Assembly: GCF_014489495.1 (NCBI RefSeq)
Contig: NZ_CP060780.1
Coordinates: 2,119,001 to 2,183,000 of the forward strand
Reading direction: 5' to 3'
Origin: Sphingomonas daechungensis
GTDB lineage: Bacteria > Pseudomonadota > Alphaproteobacteria > Sphingomonadales > Sphingomonadaceae
DNA: 64,000 nt
A program made the position numbers and the translations under genes. This document shows positions 49,536 to 59,278 of this stretch, piece by piece. Within the stretch, counting starts at the first letter, position 1. The number at the start of each line of letters is the position of its first letter. The notes beneath the pieces were generated by a model, which saw only the letters and a program-made list of their open reading frames with translations, had not been told where the DNA came from and ran no database searches.

Positions 49536-50124
49536 TCATCCGCGCTCGCCCGGCCGTGCAGGATCCTGGTACGCCGGAGGAGGCGGAGGCGGCGGAGCAG
49601 CCATCACCTGCAGGCCTGCAGCATGTTCAGATGGTTCTGAACGACCGGGACGATGTTGCTTGCGGTCGTTCGCAGCGCTGGCACGTCGCCGCCGCTCGCA
49701 TAGCCCTGGTGGAGCTGGAGCGCCTGCTGGTGCGCTTGGATCTGCACGTCGCGGAAGACCATGTCGAACTGCCCCGGAGGAGCCGACTGTATCTGCTGAA
49801 GCATCGCCGCGTGTTCTGGGCGCAATGCCGGGGCGGCGCTGCAATCCCGGCCGACTGGGCAGCAGCCATCAGCTGCTGCGTGCTGTTCGTATGATCGGCG
49901 ACCAGCATCTGCCCGATCTGCCGGACCGACGGGTTTTGGGACATCTGCTGCGCGAGCTGTCCCGACTGAATCTCGAACTGGTCACTGCTCCCCGCCATTC
50001 CGAGATAGTTCGGGGCGTAGAGCGGCGAGTTCACGTCGACCGCCGGTGCTGCCGGCTCTGGCGGATTTGTAGCGCAGGCGGACAACAGAGCAGCCGCTGC
50101 GGCGGAGACGAGCAATAACCTCAT
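49536..50124 (-). CDS. DUF4142 lipoprotein (two frameshifts)
   Basis: About 195 residues. Lipoprotein signal LLLVSAAAAALLSACAT with the lipobox Cys. The ferritin-like helical DUF4142 domain follows: SSDQFEIQSGQLAQQMSQNP, VRQIGQMLVADHTNST, then in another frame FDMVFRDVQIQAHQQALQLH and HLNMLQA, ending in a proline-rich tail (APPPPPPPAYQDP). Breaks lie near 49830 and 49620. Probably periplasmic; function unknown. Confidence 0.8.
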
Positions 50125-50194
50125 TCGGACCTCCCGTTTTCTGGATGAACAGAAAACAGGTCCGCTAAGCGTCTGTTCCTACGGCAGTTCTTTG

Positions 50195-50847
50195 CTAGCC
50201 GATCTCTTGACCGGTCTTTTCCCAGTCGGCGAGGAAACTCTTGATGCCATTGTCGGTCAGTGGGTGCTTGAACAGCTGGTGGATGATCTTCGGGGGCGCC
50301 GTCATGACGTCAGCGCCGATCTTCGCTGCTTCGAGCACGTGGATCGGGTGGCGGACGCTGGCGACAAGGATCTCGGTGCCGAAGTCGTAATTGTCGTAGA
50401 TCAGGCGGATGTCGGCGATGAGCTGCATGCCATCGAAACCGATGTCGTCATGGCGGCCGACGAACGGCGAAATGAACGTCGCTCCAGCCTTGGCCGCCAG
50501 CAACGCCTGGACCGCCGAAAAGCACAGGGTCACGTTGACCATCGTGCCATCGCTGGTCAGCGCCTTGCACGTCTTCAGCCCGTCCTCGGTCAGCGGGACC
50601 TTGATCGCGATATTGTCGGCGATCTTCCGGAGAATCTCGGCCTCTCGCATCATGCCTTCATGGTCGAGGGCGACGACCTCGGCGGAGACCGGCCCTTTAC
50701 GATCGATGCGATTTCCCGGGTCACCTCGATGAAATCGCGACCGGACTTGTGGATCAGCGAAGGGTTGGTCGTGACACCGTCGAGCAGGCCCGTGGCGGCA
50801 AGCTCGCGGATCTCGGCGATCTCGGCGGTATCAGCGAAGAATTTCAT
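50195..50847 (-). CDS. transaldolase, short TalC/FSA-type (one frameshift)
   Basis: About 217 residues, the length of the small transaldolase/fructose-6-phosphate aldolase group. [33 protein letters not shown], then after a break near 50692 [34 protein letters not shown] (Schiff-base Lys in KVPLT) and [19 protein letters not shown]. It transfers three-carbon units in the non-oxidative pentose phosphate pathway. Divergent from the enoyl-CoA hydratase gene. Confidence 0.92.
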
Positions 50848-50942
50848 GGTTTGCGTCAGTCCCGGCTTTGGTGGATTTGCAGCCGCATAGCCGGTGCTTC
50901 GCGGGCCGTCACCCGATTCGCACCGTCACGAGGGAGGGGCAA

Positions 50943-51707
50943 TTGAGCGAGCACGTCCGGGTCGAACGCAACGAGGATGTCCTGGCGATCACCCTCGCCC
51001 GCCCGGATCGGCGGAACGCGATTACCGTCGCGATGTATGCCGCGCTGGCGGACGCATTCGAAGCCGCCGCGACGGACGAAGGTCTTCGGCTGATCACGCT
51101 AAGTGGCGAGGGTCAGGACTTCACGGCCGGAAACGACCTCGGCGATTTCATGGCCGAGCTTCCGCGCGACGGATCCGACATCCCGGTCTGGCGATTGCTA
51201 AGGGCGCTCGCGAGGAATGAGGTGCCGGTGGTGGCCTCGGTGCACGGGAACGCGGTCGGCATTGGGACGACCATGCTGTTCCATTGCGATTTCGTAATCG
51301 CCGAGGAAGGGACCCGGTTTCTGATGCCCTTTGTCGACCTTGGCCTGGTTCCCGAGGCGGCAAGTTCCTTGATCCTGCCGCGGCTGGCGGGGCGCCGCCG
51401 GGCGGCGCGCTACCTTCTTCTCGGCGAGCCCTTCGGGCCGGAGGAGGCGCAGGAATTCGGGCTCGTCAGTCATGTCGCGCCCGCGGGTCAGCTTCAAGCT
51501 GTGACAGCGAAGATCGTTGGAGCGCTTCGGGCCAAGCCGTCCGAAGCGCTGCGCCTGACCCAGCGGCTCTTGAGGCGCAGTCAGTCCGACGAGGTGCTGG
51601 AGCGCATGCAGCTGGAGAACGGACATTTCTCCGAGCGGCTGACATCGAGCGAGGTGCGCGACGCCATCTCCGCTTTCTTCGCCAGCCGGGCGAAGGCGGT
51701 CAGCTAG
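50943..51707 (+). CDS. enoyl-CoA hydratase/isomerase family protein
   Basis: 254 residues from TTG at 50943, supported by the ribosome-binding site AGGGAGGGG (50931-50939); the frame is open further upstream but not family-like. Crotonase fold: ITLARPDRRNAITVAMYAAL, LSGEGQDFTAGNDLGDF (oxyanion hole), VHGNAVGIGTTMLFHCDFVI and PFVDLGLVPEAASSLIL. It acts on fatty acyl-CoA intermediates; hydratase versus isomerase cannot be told. Intact. Confidence 0.87.
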   Translation: MSEHVRVERNEDVLAITLARPDRRNAITVAMYAALADAFEAAATDEGLRLITLSGEGQDFTAGNDLGDFMAELPRDGSDIPVWRLLRALARNEVPVVASVHGNAVGIGTTMLFHCDFVIAEEGTRFLMPFVDLGLVPEAASSLILPRLAGRRRAARYLLLGEPFGPEEAQEFGLVSHVAPAGQLQAVTAKIVGALRAKPSEALRLTQRLLRRSQSDEVLERMQLENGHFSERLTSSEVRDAISAFFASRAKAVS

Positions 51708-52106
51708 CGGTGTAAGCGCGCTTCGAGCGGTTGAGAGTGATCGTCGGACCCCGATGAAGATGAAGTTCATCTTCTTGCTGTAGCTGATCGAGAGGTCGCG
51801 GTAACCCGTGCCGGGCACCGGATCGGCCACAGTGAACGCTCCGTCACCCTTCCCGAACAGCTTGGAGGTGATCCGCGCCTTGATCTGGACGTCTGAGGGG
51901 CTGGTGCAAACGCCGCTACTGGGAATGCAAAGGGTCGCGTACCGCGCTCCTTCGCCCAGCGCGTGCTGCATACCCGCGTTGGCCTGGTAGAGCAGTCCGA
52001 CCTGGAACAGGCCGTAGATCATCGAGACGAGCACCGGCAGTGCAAGCGCCATTTCGATGGCAGCGGCGCCGCGTGTGTCGCGCTTCAGGATCGAAAGCCG
52101 CTTCAT
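51700..52106 (-). CDS. TadE-like pilus assembly protein (one frameshift)
   Basis: About 135 residues from ATG at 52106. The TadE start is clear: RDTRGAAAIEMALALPVLVS followed by a hydrophobic helix (MIYGLFQVGLLYQANAGM). One G added at 51749-51752 gives the ending GPTITLNRSKRAYTAS, with TGA at 51700-51702 inside the end of the convergent hydratase gene. TadE-like pseudopilins act in Flp/Tad pilus assembly. Starts within the stop of the gene before it. Confidence 0.8.
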
Positions 52107-52558
52107 TGCGTCCTCATTCCGGTCTTGCCGGTAATTGTGAACGTGCCGTCGGCATTCGCCCGCGGATAATATTTCGACCGGAACATTGGCGTGAACGTGC
52201 CCTGCACGGCAACGGTCACCCAACGCGCATAAGTTGCGGACCCTGAGCAGACCGAGTTGTAATTCGTGGCACGCACACCGTCGCATTCCAGCCAGTAATC
52301 GATGGTGACGTTGGCGGTCGGAACACCGGCGGCCGCGGCCGCTTCGGTCTGCAGGGTACCGTAGGTGCTGGTCGTCGTCTGGTACTGCTGGACCTTTTCG
52401 ATCGCACGCTGTGCCGACTGCTCGAGCTTCAGCTTGTACGAATAGGCGCGAGCCATATCGACCATCCCGATCAGCAGCGACCCCAGGATAGGTGCGACAA
52501 GTGCGAGTTCGATGATCGATGCGCCGCGTTCATCGCGGATAAGGCGTTTAGTGCTCAT
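52103..52558 (-). CDS. TadE/TadG-like pilus assembly protein
   Basis: 151 residues, intact. RDERGASIIELALVAPILGS is the prepilin-like cleavage and hydrophobic helix region, followed by SYKLKLEQSAQRAIEKVQQY and a beta-rich domain with paired cysteines (LECDGVRATNYNSVC). It overlaps the next gene by four bases (ATGA) and follows the TadG-like gene closely. Minor pseudopilin role inferred from family. Confidence 0.82.
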   Translation of the reverse strand: MSTKRLIRDERGASIIELALVAPILGSLLIGMVDMARAYSYKLKLEQSAQRAIEKVQQYQTTTSTYGTLQTEAAAAAGVPTANVTIDYWLECDGVRATNYNSVCSGSATYARWVTVAVQGTFTPMFRSKYYPRANADGTFTITGKTGMRTQ

Positions 52559-52560
52559 GA

Positions 52561-53842
52561 CTATTCCACCAGCCTAATCTTGGAGCCCTTGAACGAGGAA
52601 GAGCCGGAGTTAGCCGGACAGACGTTGCTGACCGCGCTGTTGCCGGTGAACGTCACGCGCTTTGATACGATCTGCAGGCAGTTCGTCTGCATGCCCGTCG
52701 TTCCGTTGAAGGTCAGGTCCGCGCGAGGGAAATAGAGCGCCCTTGCAGCGACGATGAGCTATTACCGTTGACCTTCTGTGAGTTGTCCGCCGTCGCTCGC
52801 CGATCCTGGTAGATCAGGATGCCCTTGTACGTTCCCGAGCTCGGCGCGGTCATGTCAACGTCAGCGCCACCGTTCATGTCGACCCCGCCGATGGTGGCCG
52901 TCGCACTGCTACTGCGGTTGGTCAGGACGATGGTGCAGCCGCTGCAGCTGACGTTGGCTTGCGCACCGGTGCTGAAGGAGCCGCCGTCGATGATGTACGT
53001 GCCCGACCCAAGGGTAACGTTCCCCTTCAGATTAAGACTGCTGTAGCAACCCGCCGTCAGCGACGCGCTCGTGTTCGGATTCACCGTAACGCTTGGGCAA
53101 GCGCCGGATGGAAAATCGGTCGCGGGAGGGGCTGTCACGCCAGCAAAGGGATCAGCCTGCGCCAGTGTAAACGGCTGAAGCACGGTTCCAGTGTGCCAGT
53201 GCGTGCTCGCCGGGATTCCGCCGACGGCGGCAACCGGGCTTGCGCCAACATCGGACGAACCCGTAGCCACGGCCGCCGACATCGACGTCGAATTCGTGAT
53301 CATCCCACAACCAAGATCAACGTCCGTGCTGCCGGTCGCGTCGATGCCGGTCACCGCCTGGTTCTCGAGGCTGATAACGCAGTAGTCGCCGCTGGGGACG
53401 ATGGTTGCTGTTGAGATGCCGCGGATGGTCGGGGCAGCGTTCATGAAGAGTCCGGAGAAGGCGAGCTTCTTCTGAATCTCGAGCACGACGCGAACCGCGT
53501 TCGAGTCCGCAGTATAGCTGCCGACAGTCGGCGGATTGGTCAGACCGCACCAGGTCGCAATCCCGGTAAGGTTGTTCTTCTTGAGATCGTAGGCGACCGG
53601 ATCGGCGTAGGTCGGGTTGGTCAGATTGTTGCAGCTTCCCACCGACTTACCCGATGCGATCGCGTAAACCCGGCATAGGCGGCGGAGTCCGCGGCGCGCT
53701 GGATCTGCCTTTTCCAAAGCGTCCACTGGATCGTGTCACTGGCAAGACCAGCCGATCCCAGCACGAGCGGGAGTGCCGCGCCCGCAATCGCAAGAGTGTT
53801 TCCACGACGGTCGCGCCACAGGCGCTTGATTGACGAGATCAT
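52561..53842 (-). CDS. TadG-like pilus/secretion protein (two frameshifts)
   Basis: About 427 residues from ATG at 53842. The N-terminal pseudopilin segment (RDRRGNTLAIAGAALPLVLG; LASDTIQWTLWKRQIQRAAD) is that of TadG-type proteins. The remainder is a Thr/Ser/Gly-rich, cysteine-containing beta domain (GDYCVISLENQAVTGIDATG; GSFSTGAQANVSCSGCTIVL) with no von Willebrand motif visible. Breaks near 53665 and 52755. First gene of a TadG-TadE-TadE run; the motor and secretin genes are not in the window. Confidence 0.75.
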
Positions 53843-53953
53843 CTGTCGAACCTCAGGCAGTCGATGCGCATTGCATGCCTCTATCCCGGTCAAGGTGAGG
53901 GAAAGGTTCAAAGTTTCGGTTAACGCCGCTTAACGAGCGATCGGCGAGCGGCC

Positions 53954-53983
53954 TTGAACGCGGGCGTATTAGTTATATAATAC
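53954..53983 (+). promoter_or_regulatory. telA promoter with overlapping inverted-repeat operator
   Basis: TTGAAC (53954-53959), a 16-base spacer and a perfect TATAAT (53976-53981) make a strong sigma-70 promoter about 80 bases before telA. The -10 is embedded in an inverted repeat GTATTA-GTTATA-TAATAC (53966-53983), so a dimeric repressor bound there would occlude it. The same half-sites at the same spacing occur at 62875-62892. Confidence 0.75.
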
Positions 53984-54065
53984 AGTAGAAGTTGTCGCTT
54001 GCGCGGCGTACGGGTGATGTCCACCCTGCTCGCTCGCACTGCGATTGGATGACAAGGATTTGACG

Positions 54066-55271
54066 ATGGCCACGGAACCAACGACCGAGACCAAGACGGA
54101 CACCAAGCTGAAGCTGGACCCGCCGGAGGCTCTCAACCCGATCGCGCCGGCAGAAGCCGCTGGCCTGGTGCCGTTGAAGACCGAAGAGACGAGCGAGCTC
54201 GACAAGAGGGTCGATCAGTTCGTCGAGGAGCTCGCCGCCCTCGACGCGAACAGCCCGGAGTTCGGCAAGAAGGTCGACCAGTTGACCGCCATGGGCCGCA
54301 AGGAGATCGCCGAGGCCGCCGGCGCATCCAACCGCTTCCTCGACCGGCCGGTCAAGGCCATCGACAAGGATAGCGGCATCGGCGCAGACCTGACCGAGCT
54401 TCGCCGTACGGTGGAGGAGCTCGACCCGAAGGGCGCAACCAAGACCAAGAAGTTTCTTGGCATCATCCCGTTCGGCAACAGCATCGACCGCTATTTCGAT
54501 AAGTATCGCAGCTCGCAGACGCACATTTCGAAGATCCTGGGCAGCCTCGCGAACGGCAAGGACGAGCTGCTGATGGACAATGCCGCCATCGATACCGAGC
54601 GCGCCGGCCTGTGGAAGACAATGCACAAGCTCGAGCAGATGGTTCATATCTCCAAGAGCCTCGACCAGAAGCTGGAAGACAAGGCGGCCGAGCTCGATGC
54701 CACGGATCCGGCCAAGGCCAAGGCGATCCGGGAGAGTGCCCTCTTCTATACGCGGCAGCGCACGACCGACCTGCTGACGCAAATGGCGGTGACGGTTCAG
54801 GGCTATCTCGCCCTCGACCTCGTCAAGAAGAACAACGTCGAGTTGGTGAAGGGCGTCGATCGCGCTTCGACCACGACAGTCTCGGCCTTGCGAACGGCGG
54901 TGACCGTTGCTCAGGCGATGACGAACCAGAAGCTGGTGCTTCAGCAGATCACCGCGCTCAACACGACGACTGCGGGCATGATCGACAGCACCGGCGAGAT
55001 GCTCCGGACCCAGACGGGAGCGATCCATGAGCAGGCTGCATCCTCGACCATTCCGCTCGAGACGCTCCAGCGGGCGTTCCAGAATATCTACGAGACGATG
55101 GACCAGATCGACCGATTCAAACTCCAGGCGCTCGACAGCATGAAGCAGACGGTCAACACGCTTTCGTCCGAGGTCGAGAAGTCGAAGGGCTACATCGCTC
55201 GTGCCGAGGGAGTGAACCAGGCTAAGCTGGAGGGCAGCGTCTCTCCGCTGACGCCTATTGAGAGCAAATGA
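54066..55271 (+). CDS. telA: TelA-family toxic-anion resistance protein
   Basis: 401 residues from ATG at 54066 (54045 adds seven residues). Long helical protein: LDKRVDQFVEELAALDANSP, FLGIIPFGNSIDRYFDKYRS, DELLMDNAAIDTERAGLWKT, then TTDLLTQMAVTVQGYLALDL and VVSALRT-type helices. TelA proteins were named from tellurite resistance; the actual role is thought to be envelope or stress related. It is followed with a 4-base overlap by the XpaC-like gene, the usual pair. Intact. Confidence 0.88.
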   Translation: MATEPTTETKTDTKLKLDPPEALNPIAPAEAAGLVPLKTEETSELDKRVDQFVEELAALDANSPEFGKKVDQLTAMGRKEIAEAAGASNRFLDRPVKAIDKDSGIGADLTELRRTVEELDPKGATKTKKFLGIIPFGNSIDRYFDKYRSSQTHISKILGSLANGKDELLMDNAAIDTERAGLWKTMHKLEQMVHISKSLDQKLEDKAAELDATDPAKAKAIRESALFYTRQRTTDLLTQMAVTVQGYLALDLVKKNNVELVKGVDRASTTTVSALRTAVTVAQAMTNQKLVLQQITALNTTTAGMIDSTGEMLRTQTGAIHEQAASSTIPLETLQRAFQNIYETMDQIDRFKLQALDSMKQTVNTLSSEVEKSKGYIARAEGVNQAKLEGSVSPLTPIESK

Positions 55272-56035
55272 GCACAGAGAGGTTCGATCGGGTTATCCAG
55301 CGTGCCGACCGCGTCATGCGGCAGCTGGACGAGCGCGACGGCGCGGTTCGCGAGGCCGCGCGGCGCGAACGGCAGCGGCTGAACTCAGACCTCGCCCGAC
55401 GCGTATCGCGTGTGGGCGTCGCGATTGGCGTGGTGAGCCTGATCACCATCATCGTCGGACTGATTCAGCCCATCGGCATGTTCGGATTTCTGGCGGCCGT
55501 CGGGATCGCGATCGGCATCGCCGCGCTCCTCGGCTTCATGCCGAGCGGCAAGGGCAACGCCACGGCTCCCGCCGCTGACCTGCCCAATGGCGCGATGGTC
55601 CAACGCTTCGATTCCTATCTCTATCGGCAACGCGGGGCCCTGCCCGCGCCCGCGCGCGCGGAAATCGATGCAATCAGCAGGGTCCTTCCATCGCTCAAGC
55701 AGACACTGGAGCGCATCGACGACCTCAATCCGGATGCTCAGGACGCTCGCAGGCTGATGTCGGTGCACCTGCCAGGCCTGATCGACCGCTACATCAATGT
55801 CCCGGCCGAGTTCCGGAGCCACAAGGACGGCGAGGACGTAACCGTGGACGAGAGGCTGGTCGAGGGACTCCATGCCGGGCGTGATGCGCTCGCCGAGGTC
55901 GCAGAGCGTCTGGCCCGGTCGGATGTCGCGGCGTTCGAAACGCAAGGCCGCTTCATCCAGAGCCGCTATGGCGAGGACGGACAACAGCTCCTTCGTCCCG
56001 GCGACAGCAAAGATCGGGACATGATCGAAAGCTGA
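55268..56035 (+). CDS. XpaC-like membrane protein, TelA partner
   Basis: 255 residues. A charged N-terminal helix (ERFDRVIQRADRVMRQLDER) precedes two adjacent membrane helices (VGVAIGVVSLITIIVGLIQP and MFGFLAAVGIAIGIAALLGF); the C-terminal half is soluble and helical (LPSLKQTLERIDDLNPDAQD). This matches the XpaC (5-bromo-4-chloroindolyl phosphate hydrolysis) family, which sits next to telA in many genomes; no hydrolase motif is evident. Overlaps telA by four bases. Intact. Confidence 0.72.
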   Translation: MSTERFDRVIQRADRVMRQLDERDGAVREAARRERQRLNSDLARRVSRVGVAIGVVSLITIIVGLIQPIGMFGFLAAVGIAIGIAALLGFMPSGKGNATAPAADLPNGAMVQRFDSYLYRQRGALPAPARAEIDAISRVLPSLKQTLERIDDLNPDAQDARRLMSVHLPGLIDRYINVPAEFRSHKDGEDVTVDERLVEGLHAGRDALAEVAERLARSDVAAFETQGRFIQSRYGEDGQQLLRPGDSKDRDMIES

Positions 56036-56102
56036 GACCCCTGTTTCAGGCCGGGCTCCATGCTATTGAGAGGCGGGCGATTTAACGGGGTTGCTGGCGA
56101 CA

Positions 56103-57986
56103 ATGGCGACGGATTCCGCATCAGGGGTCGAAGCTGCTCGTCCGCGCCTGACGTTCCCTGATCGCCTGCCCGACCTCAAACGCGGGTCGGTGCTGATTTT
56201 CCAGCTAATCTGGATTCCTGCATTGCTGCTGGCAGTGGTCGGACCGATCGCTGGCCTTTGGTTCCGGTTTGCGGATGCGGGGGAGAACTCCGCCTTGATC
56301 GTCGGAAGCCGTGCGGGACTTGCGCTGTCGGAAGACGACCTGACCAGGGTCCGGTTCCCCGTCGGCGACGCGGCAAAGGCCGCAGAGGTCAGGCCTGGCG
56401 ACGACATCATCGCGATCGAAGGGTTAGACGTTGCCAGGGTCGTGCCGATCTCCAAGGCCGGCCGCGCCAGGCCCACGACGCGACAGAAACGGATTACGCC
56501 CTTTTCTCCCCGATCATCGAAGGCGAGGACGAGGCCGATCTTACGATCCGTCTGCGCTCCAGCGACGGTACGGAACGCGACTTCAGGACGAAGCTTGGCG
56601 AGCAGCACATCGACCAGGCCGCCGGCAGGTTCGGGCTGCCGCCGATCCTCCTCAACGTCATCGACCTGCTGCACCTCATTACCTATCCGTTCCTGCTGTT
56701 CGCGGCGTGGATCCTCCACCGCCGTAAGCCCGAAGACCTGATCAGCTCGATCCTTTCGCTGGCAATCCTCTTCACCATCGCTGCGGAGCAGCCGTCCGCG
56801 GCTTCCTCACCTACGTTCTGCACGTTCCGGAATGGGCTCACCGGCTGCTCTACGATCTTGGGAACATCTGCCTGCTTGCCGGAGTACTGCTCTTCCCCTT
56901 CGGCCAGCTACGACCCCGGTTCGTTCTGGTTGCACTTGCGCTCTTGCCGGTGCTGCTCGTGTTGTCCGGCGACTGGTACCGCGCGACCTTTCTGATGTTC
57001 ATGCTCGTCGCCGTCGCGACCCTGTTCGCCCGCATTCGCCAGACACCCGAGGGCGACGCGAGACAGCAGATCAAATGGGCGCTGTTCGGGTTCTCCGGCT
57101 ATGCATTCTTTCTCGCAGCCGCCCTGACGATGGATGGAGCGAAGCTTCACGTCAGCTCGTTCGGAAGCCAGATGCTTCTCGAGCTGCTGGGCGGACTGAG
57201 CTTTGGCCTCGCTTTCCTGACTCTTCAGCTTGGGCTTCTAATCGCCCTCCTCCGTTTTCGCCTTTACGACGCGGAAGCGGTCATCAGCCGGTCGGCTAAC
57301 TTTGCCTTGATCACGCTGGGTGTGGCGGCAGTGTTCGCGGCCACCGCGGACGGCCTGAAGCAGATCATCCTCAACTATTACGGGAACACCGGCAGCACGG
57401 CGCCGGTCGTCTTCGCGGCAGCTATCGCGACCGTGGTCATCAGCCCCTCCAGGAGCGCATTCAGCGATGGTCGGAAAAGCGCTTCCAGCGGAACCTCGTC
57501 ATGCTTCGGGACGACCTTCCCGAGTGCGTCCGCGAGCTTCGCGAAACGGCCTCGACCCAGGATCTTCTCGAAGAAATGCTGAAGCGGGTCGAAGCAGGCG
57601 TTCGCACAACGCGCCTTGCTGTTCTCCTCGACAATAAGGTCGCGGCCGTTCGCGGAATCAGCGAGGCCGACGCTGCCATCTGGCTCAAGGAATTCGACCC
57701 CAACAGCTGCCAGGACGAAGTCTGTGCCTCGTCCGACAAGACTTTCCCGATCCGTGTTCCGCTTCAGACGCGGGCCAGCGAAGGGGAATGGATCGGCTGG
57801 CTACTGATTGGTCCGCGACCCGACGGCTCGATCCTCAGCAAGGATGAGCAAAAAGCTCTCGTCGACGTCGCCGGTCCAATCACCATGGCCATCCGCATCG
57901 CGTCTCGCCGCGAGGAGCGCGAGCATGTGCTGGAACGCCGGATCGAAGCGCTCGAATCTCGGCTTTCACCAAGTCCCGCAAATTAA
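56103..57986 (+). CDS. PDZ - multi-pass membrane - GAF-like sensor protein (about three frameshifts)
   Basis: About 628 residues from ATG at 56103. One helix (LIFQLIWIPALLLAVVGPIA), then a PDZ-like module (AAEVRPGDDIIAIEGLDVAR), then about seven helices (HLITYPFLLFAAWIL ... ANFALITLGVAAVFAATADG), then a cytoplasmic helix (RWSEKRFQRNL) and a GAF-like domain (VRTTRLAVLLDNKVAAVRG). Layout resembles the sensor half of ComP-like kinases, but no kinase core follows; it ends at a coiled coil. Breaks near 56475, 56795 and 57450. Downstream of telA and the XpaC-like gene. Confidence 0.7.
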
Positions 57987-57997
57987 ATCTGAATTTA

Positions 57998-58026
57998 TTG
58001 ACCCTCTTCAACCACGCGCATACTTT
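57998..58026 (+). promoter_or_regulatory. sigma-70-like promoter before the secreted-protein genes
   Basis: TTGACC (57998-58003), a 17-base spacer and TACTTT (58021-58026), 27 bases ahead of the next start. Good -35, fair -10, ideal spacing. It would drive the three closely spaced secreted-protein genes apart from telA. Confidence 0.5.
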
Positions 58027-58052
58027 GCGCGCGTCTCAAGGGGACGAGTCCA

Positions 58053-58556
58053 ATGCTTCGCGTCATGACCATTGCGGCAATCCTGCTCGCTGTGCCGACT
58101 GCACCTGCAATTCCGGCCGTGCAGGATAGCGCCCAAGAACAGGGGAAGTGCGAGGACACGCCTGAGAAGAAAGCCAAGCGCTCCATGTTCGGGAGCATGA
58201 TCGGCGGACTCACGGGCGGGATTCTCGGGCGGGCCGGTGGTGTTGCAAGCAGCCTGGTCCCGGTCGGATCGCTCGTGACCGATGAATTGCTCAAGCTCCT
58301 CGACTGCAAGGAGCAAAGGCAGGCCGCGAACGCCACGAGCAAGGCGCTTGAGGGCGGTGTCGGCACCGAAGTGAGTTGGAAGAGCGAAACCCGTCAGAAC
58401 GTGACGGGATCGTCAAAGGTTACCGGCCAGCAGAAGCTTGCTGACGGTTCGCAGTGCATGACCGTGACGGACGTGGTCATCATCGATGGTGAAGAGACCA
58501 CTGTGCCCAAGCGGATGTGCCGCGGAAAGGGCGAAAGCGGATACCGGAAAGCATAG
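58053..58556 (+). CDS. secreted protein with a glycine-zipper segment
   Basis: 167 residues: signal peptide (VMTIAAILLAVPTAPAIPA), a charged stretch, then GSMIGGLTGGILGRAGGVAS, a glycine-zipper-like segment as in surface-antigen and pore-associated proteins, and a beta-rich end (SQCMTVTDVVIIDGEETTVP) with cysteines at about 43, 103, 145 and 160. No named family recognised. Only one base separates its stop from the next start, so the two are probably coupled. Confidence 0.7.
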   Translation: MLRVMTIAAILLAVPTAPAIPAVQDSAQEQGKCEDTPEKKAKRSMFGSMIGGLTGGILGRAGGVASSLVPVGSLVTDELLKLLDCKEQRQAANATSKALEGGVGTEVSWKSETRQNVTGSSKVTGQQKLADGSQCMTVTDVVIIDGEETTVPKRMCRGKGESGYRKA

Positions 58557-58557
58557 G

Positions 58558-59262
58558 GTGAGCCTCCTCACCCTGTTGGTCGCGGCCGGCGTATCGGTCG
58601 CGGATACGGAGGCTGCAACTGCGGCCATCCCGCGCGATCCCAATAATCCATCATGCCCGAGGACGCTCGACTGGTCGACGTACCGGGAGATGCGCTTTAC
58701 CCTCTTCGAGTTCGAGGCTCGTCGCATTCTCAAGGCCGAAGGCATGATCGATGCCGACGCCGCGCTACGACTGAGGGACGCGCTGAAGCAGTACGACCCG
58801 ATCGACGAAATCTGGCTGCGCTCGCCAGGCGGCGATGCCCGTGTCGGCAATCAGGCGGGCATGCTGATCCGCAAGGCGGGGATCCCCACGCGCATTCCGC
58901 CGGGATGGGCCTGCTTCTCGGCCTGCAATTTTATCTTCATGGGCGGCCCGATCCGCTTCATCGATGACGGCGGAAATTTCGTGGTCCACATGTTCACGCA
59001 CCTTGCCGACAAGGACGCGGTTCACGCGGAAGTTTCGCAAGGCGCGGACAAGGCTGCTGCGCTGATTGGCGATGTCGAACAGGACTCCGCCATGCTCGCC
59101 AGCGAAGATAACGACTTCCTGATCAAGATGGGTGTGTCGCGAAAGCTGCTGACGGAAGTCATGTACAAGCAGAAGGCCGTGGCGAGCGGCGGCGACAAGT
59201 CGACGCGGCGATGCCTCACCGGTCAGGAAGCCGTGAAATATAACGTCGCAAACGCTCAATGA
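58558..59262 (+). CDS. periplasmic ClpP/crotonase-like protein (COG3904 type)
   Basis: 234 residues from GTG at 58558, which gives a signal peptide (SLLTLLVAAGVSVADTEA). The core LRSPGGDARVGNQAGMLIRK followed by GWACFSACNFIFMGGPIRFI matches periplasmic ClpP-like proteins, where the SGG-like strand and the Ser in the Cys-x-Ser-x-Cys turn correspond to the protease active site. Cys residues flanking that serine could form a disulfide. The catalytic His and Asp cannot be assigned by eye. Intact. Confidence 0.7.
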   Translation: MSLLTLLVAAGVSVADTEAATAAIPRDPNNPSCPRTLDWSTYREMRFTLFEFEARRILKAEGMIDADAALRLRDALKQYDPIDEIWLRSPGGDARVGNQAGMLIRKAGIPTRIPPGWACFSACNFIFMGGPIRFIDDGGNFVVHMFTHLADKDAVHAEVSQGADKAAALIGDVEQDSAMLASEDNDFLIKMGVSRKLLTEVMYKQKAVASGGDKSTRRCLTGQEAVKYNVANAQ

Positions 59263-59278
59263 ATTGGGGGATTGTCAG

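Noticed and set aside
53920-53933. CtrA-like site TTAA-CGCCGC-TTAA upstream of the TadG gene
   Set aside because: The spacing is six bases, while the CtrA consensus TTAA-N7-TTAA needs seven. A one-base loss here is possible but cannot be assumed.
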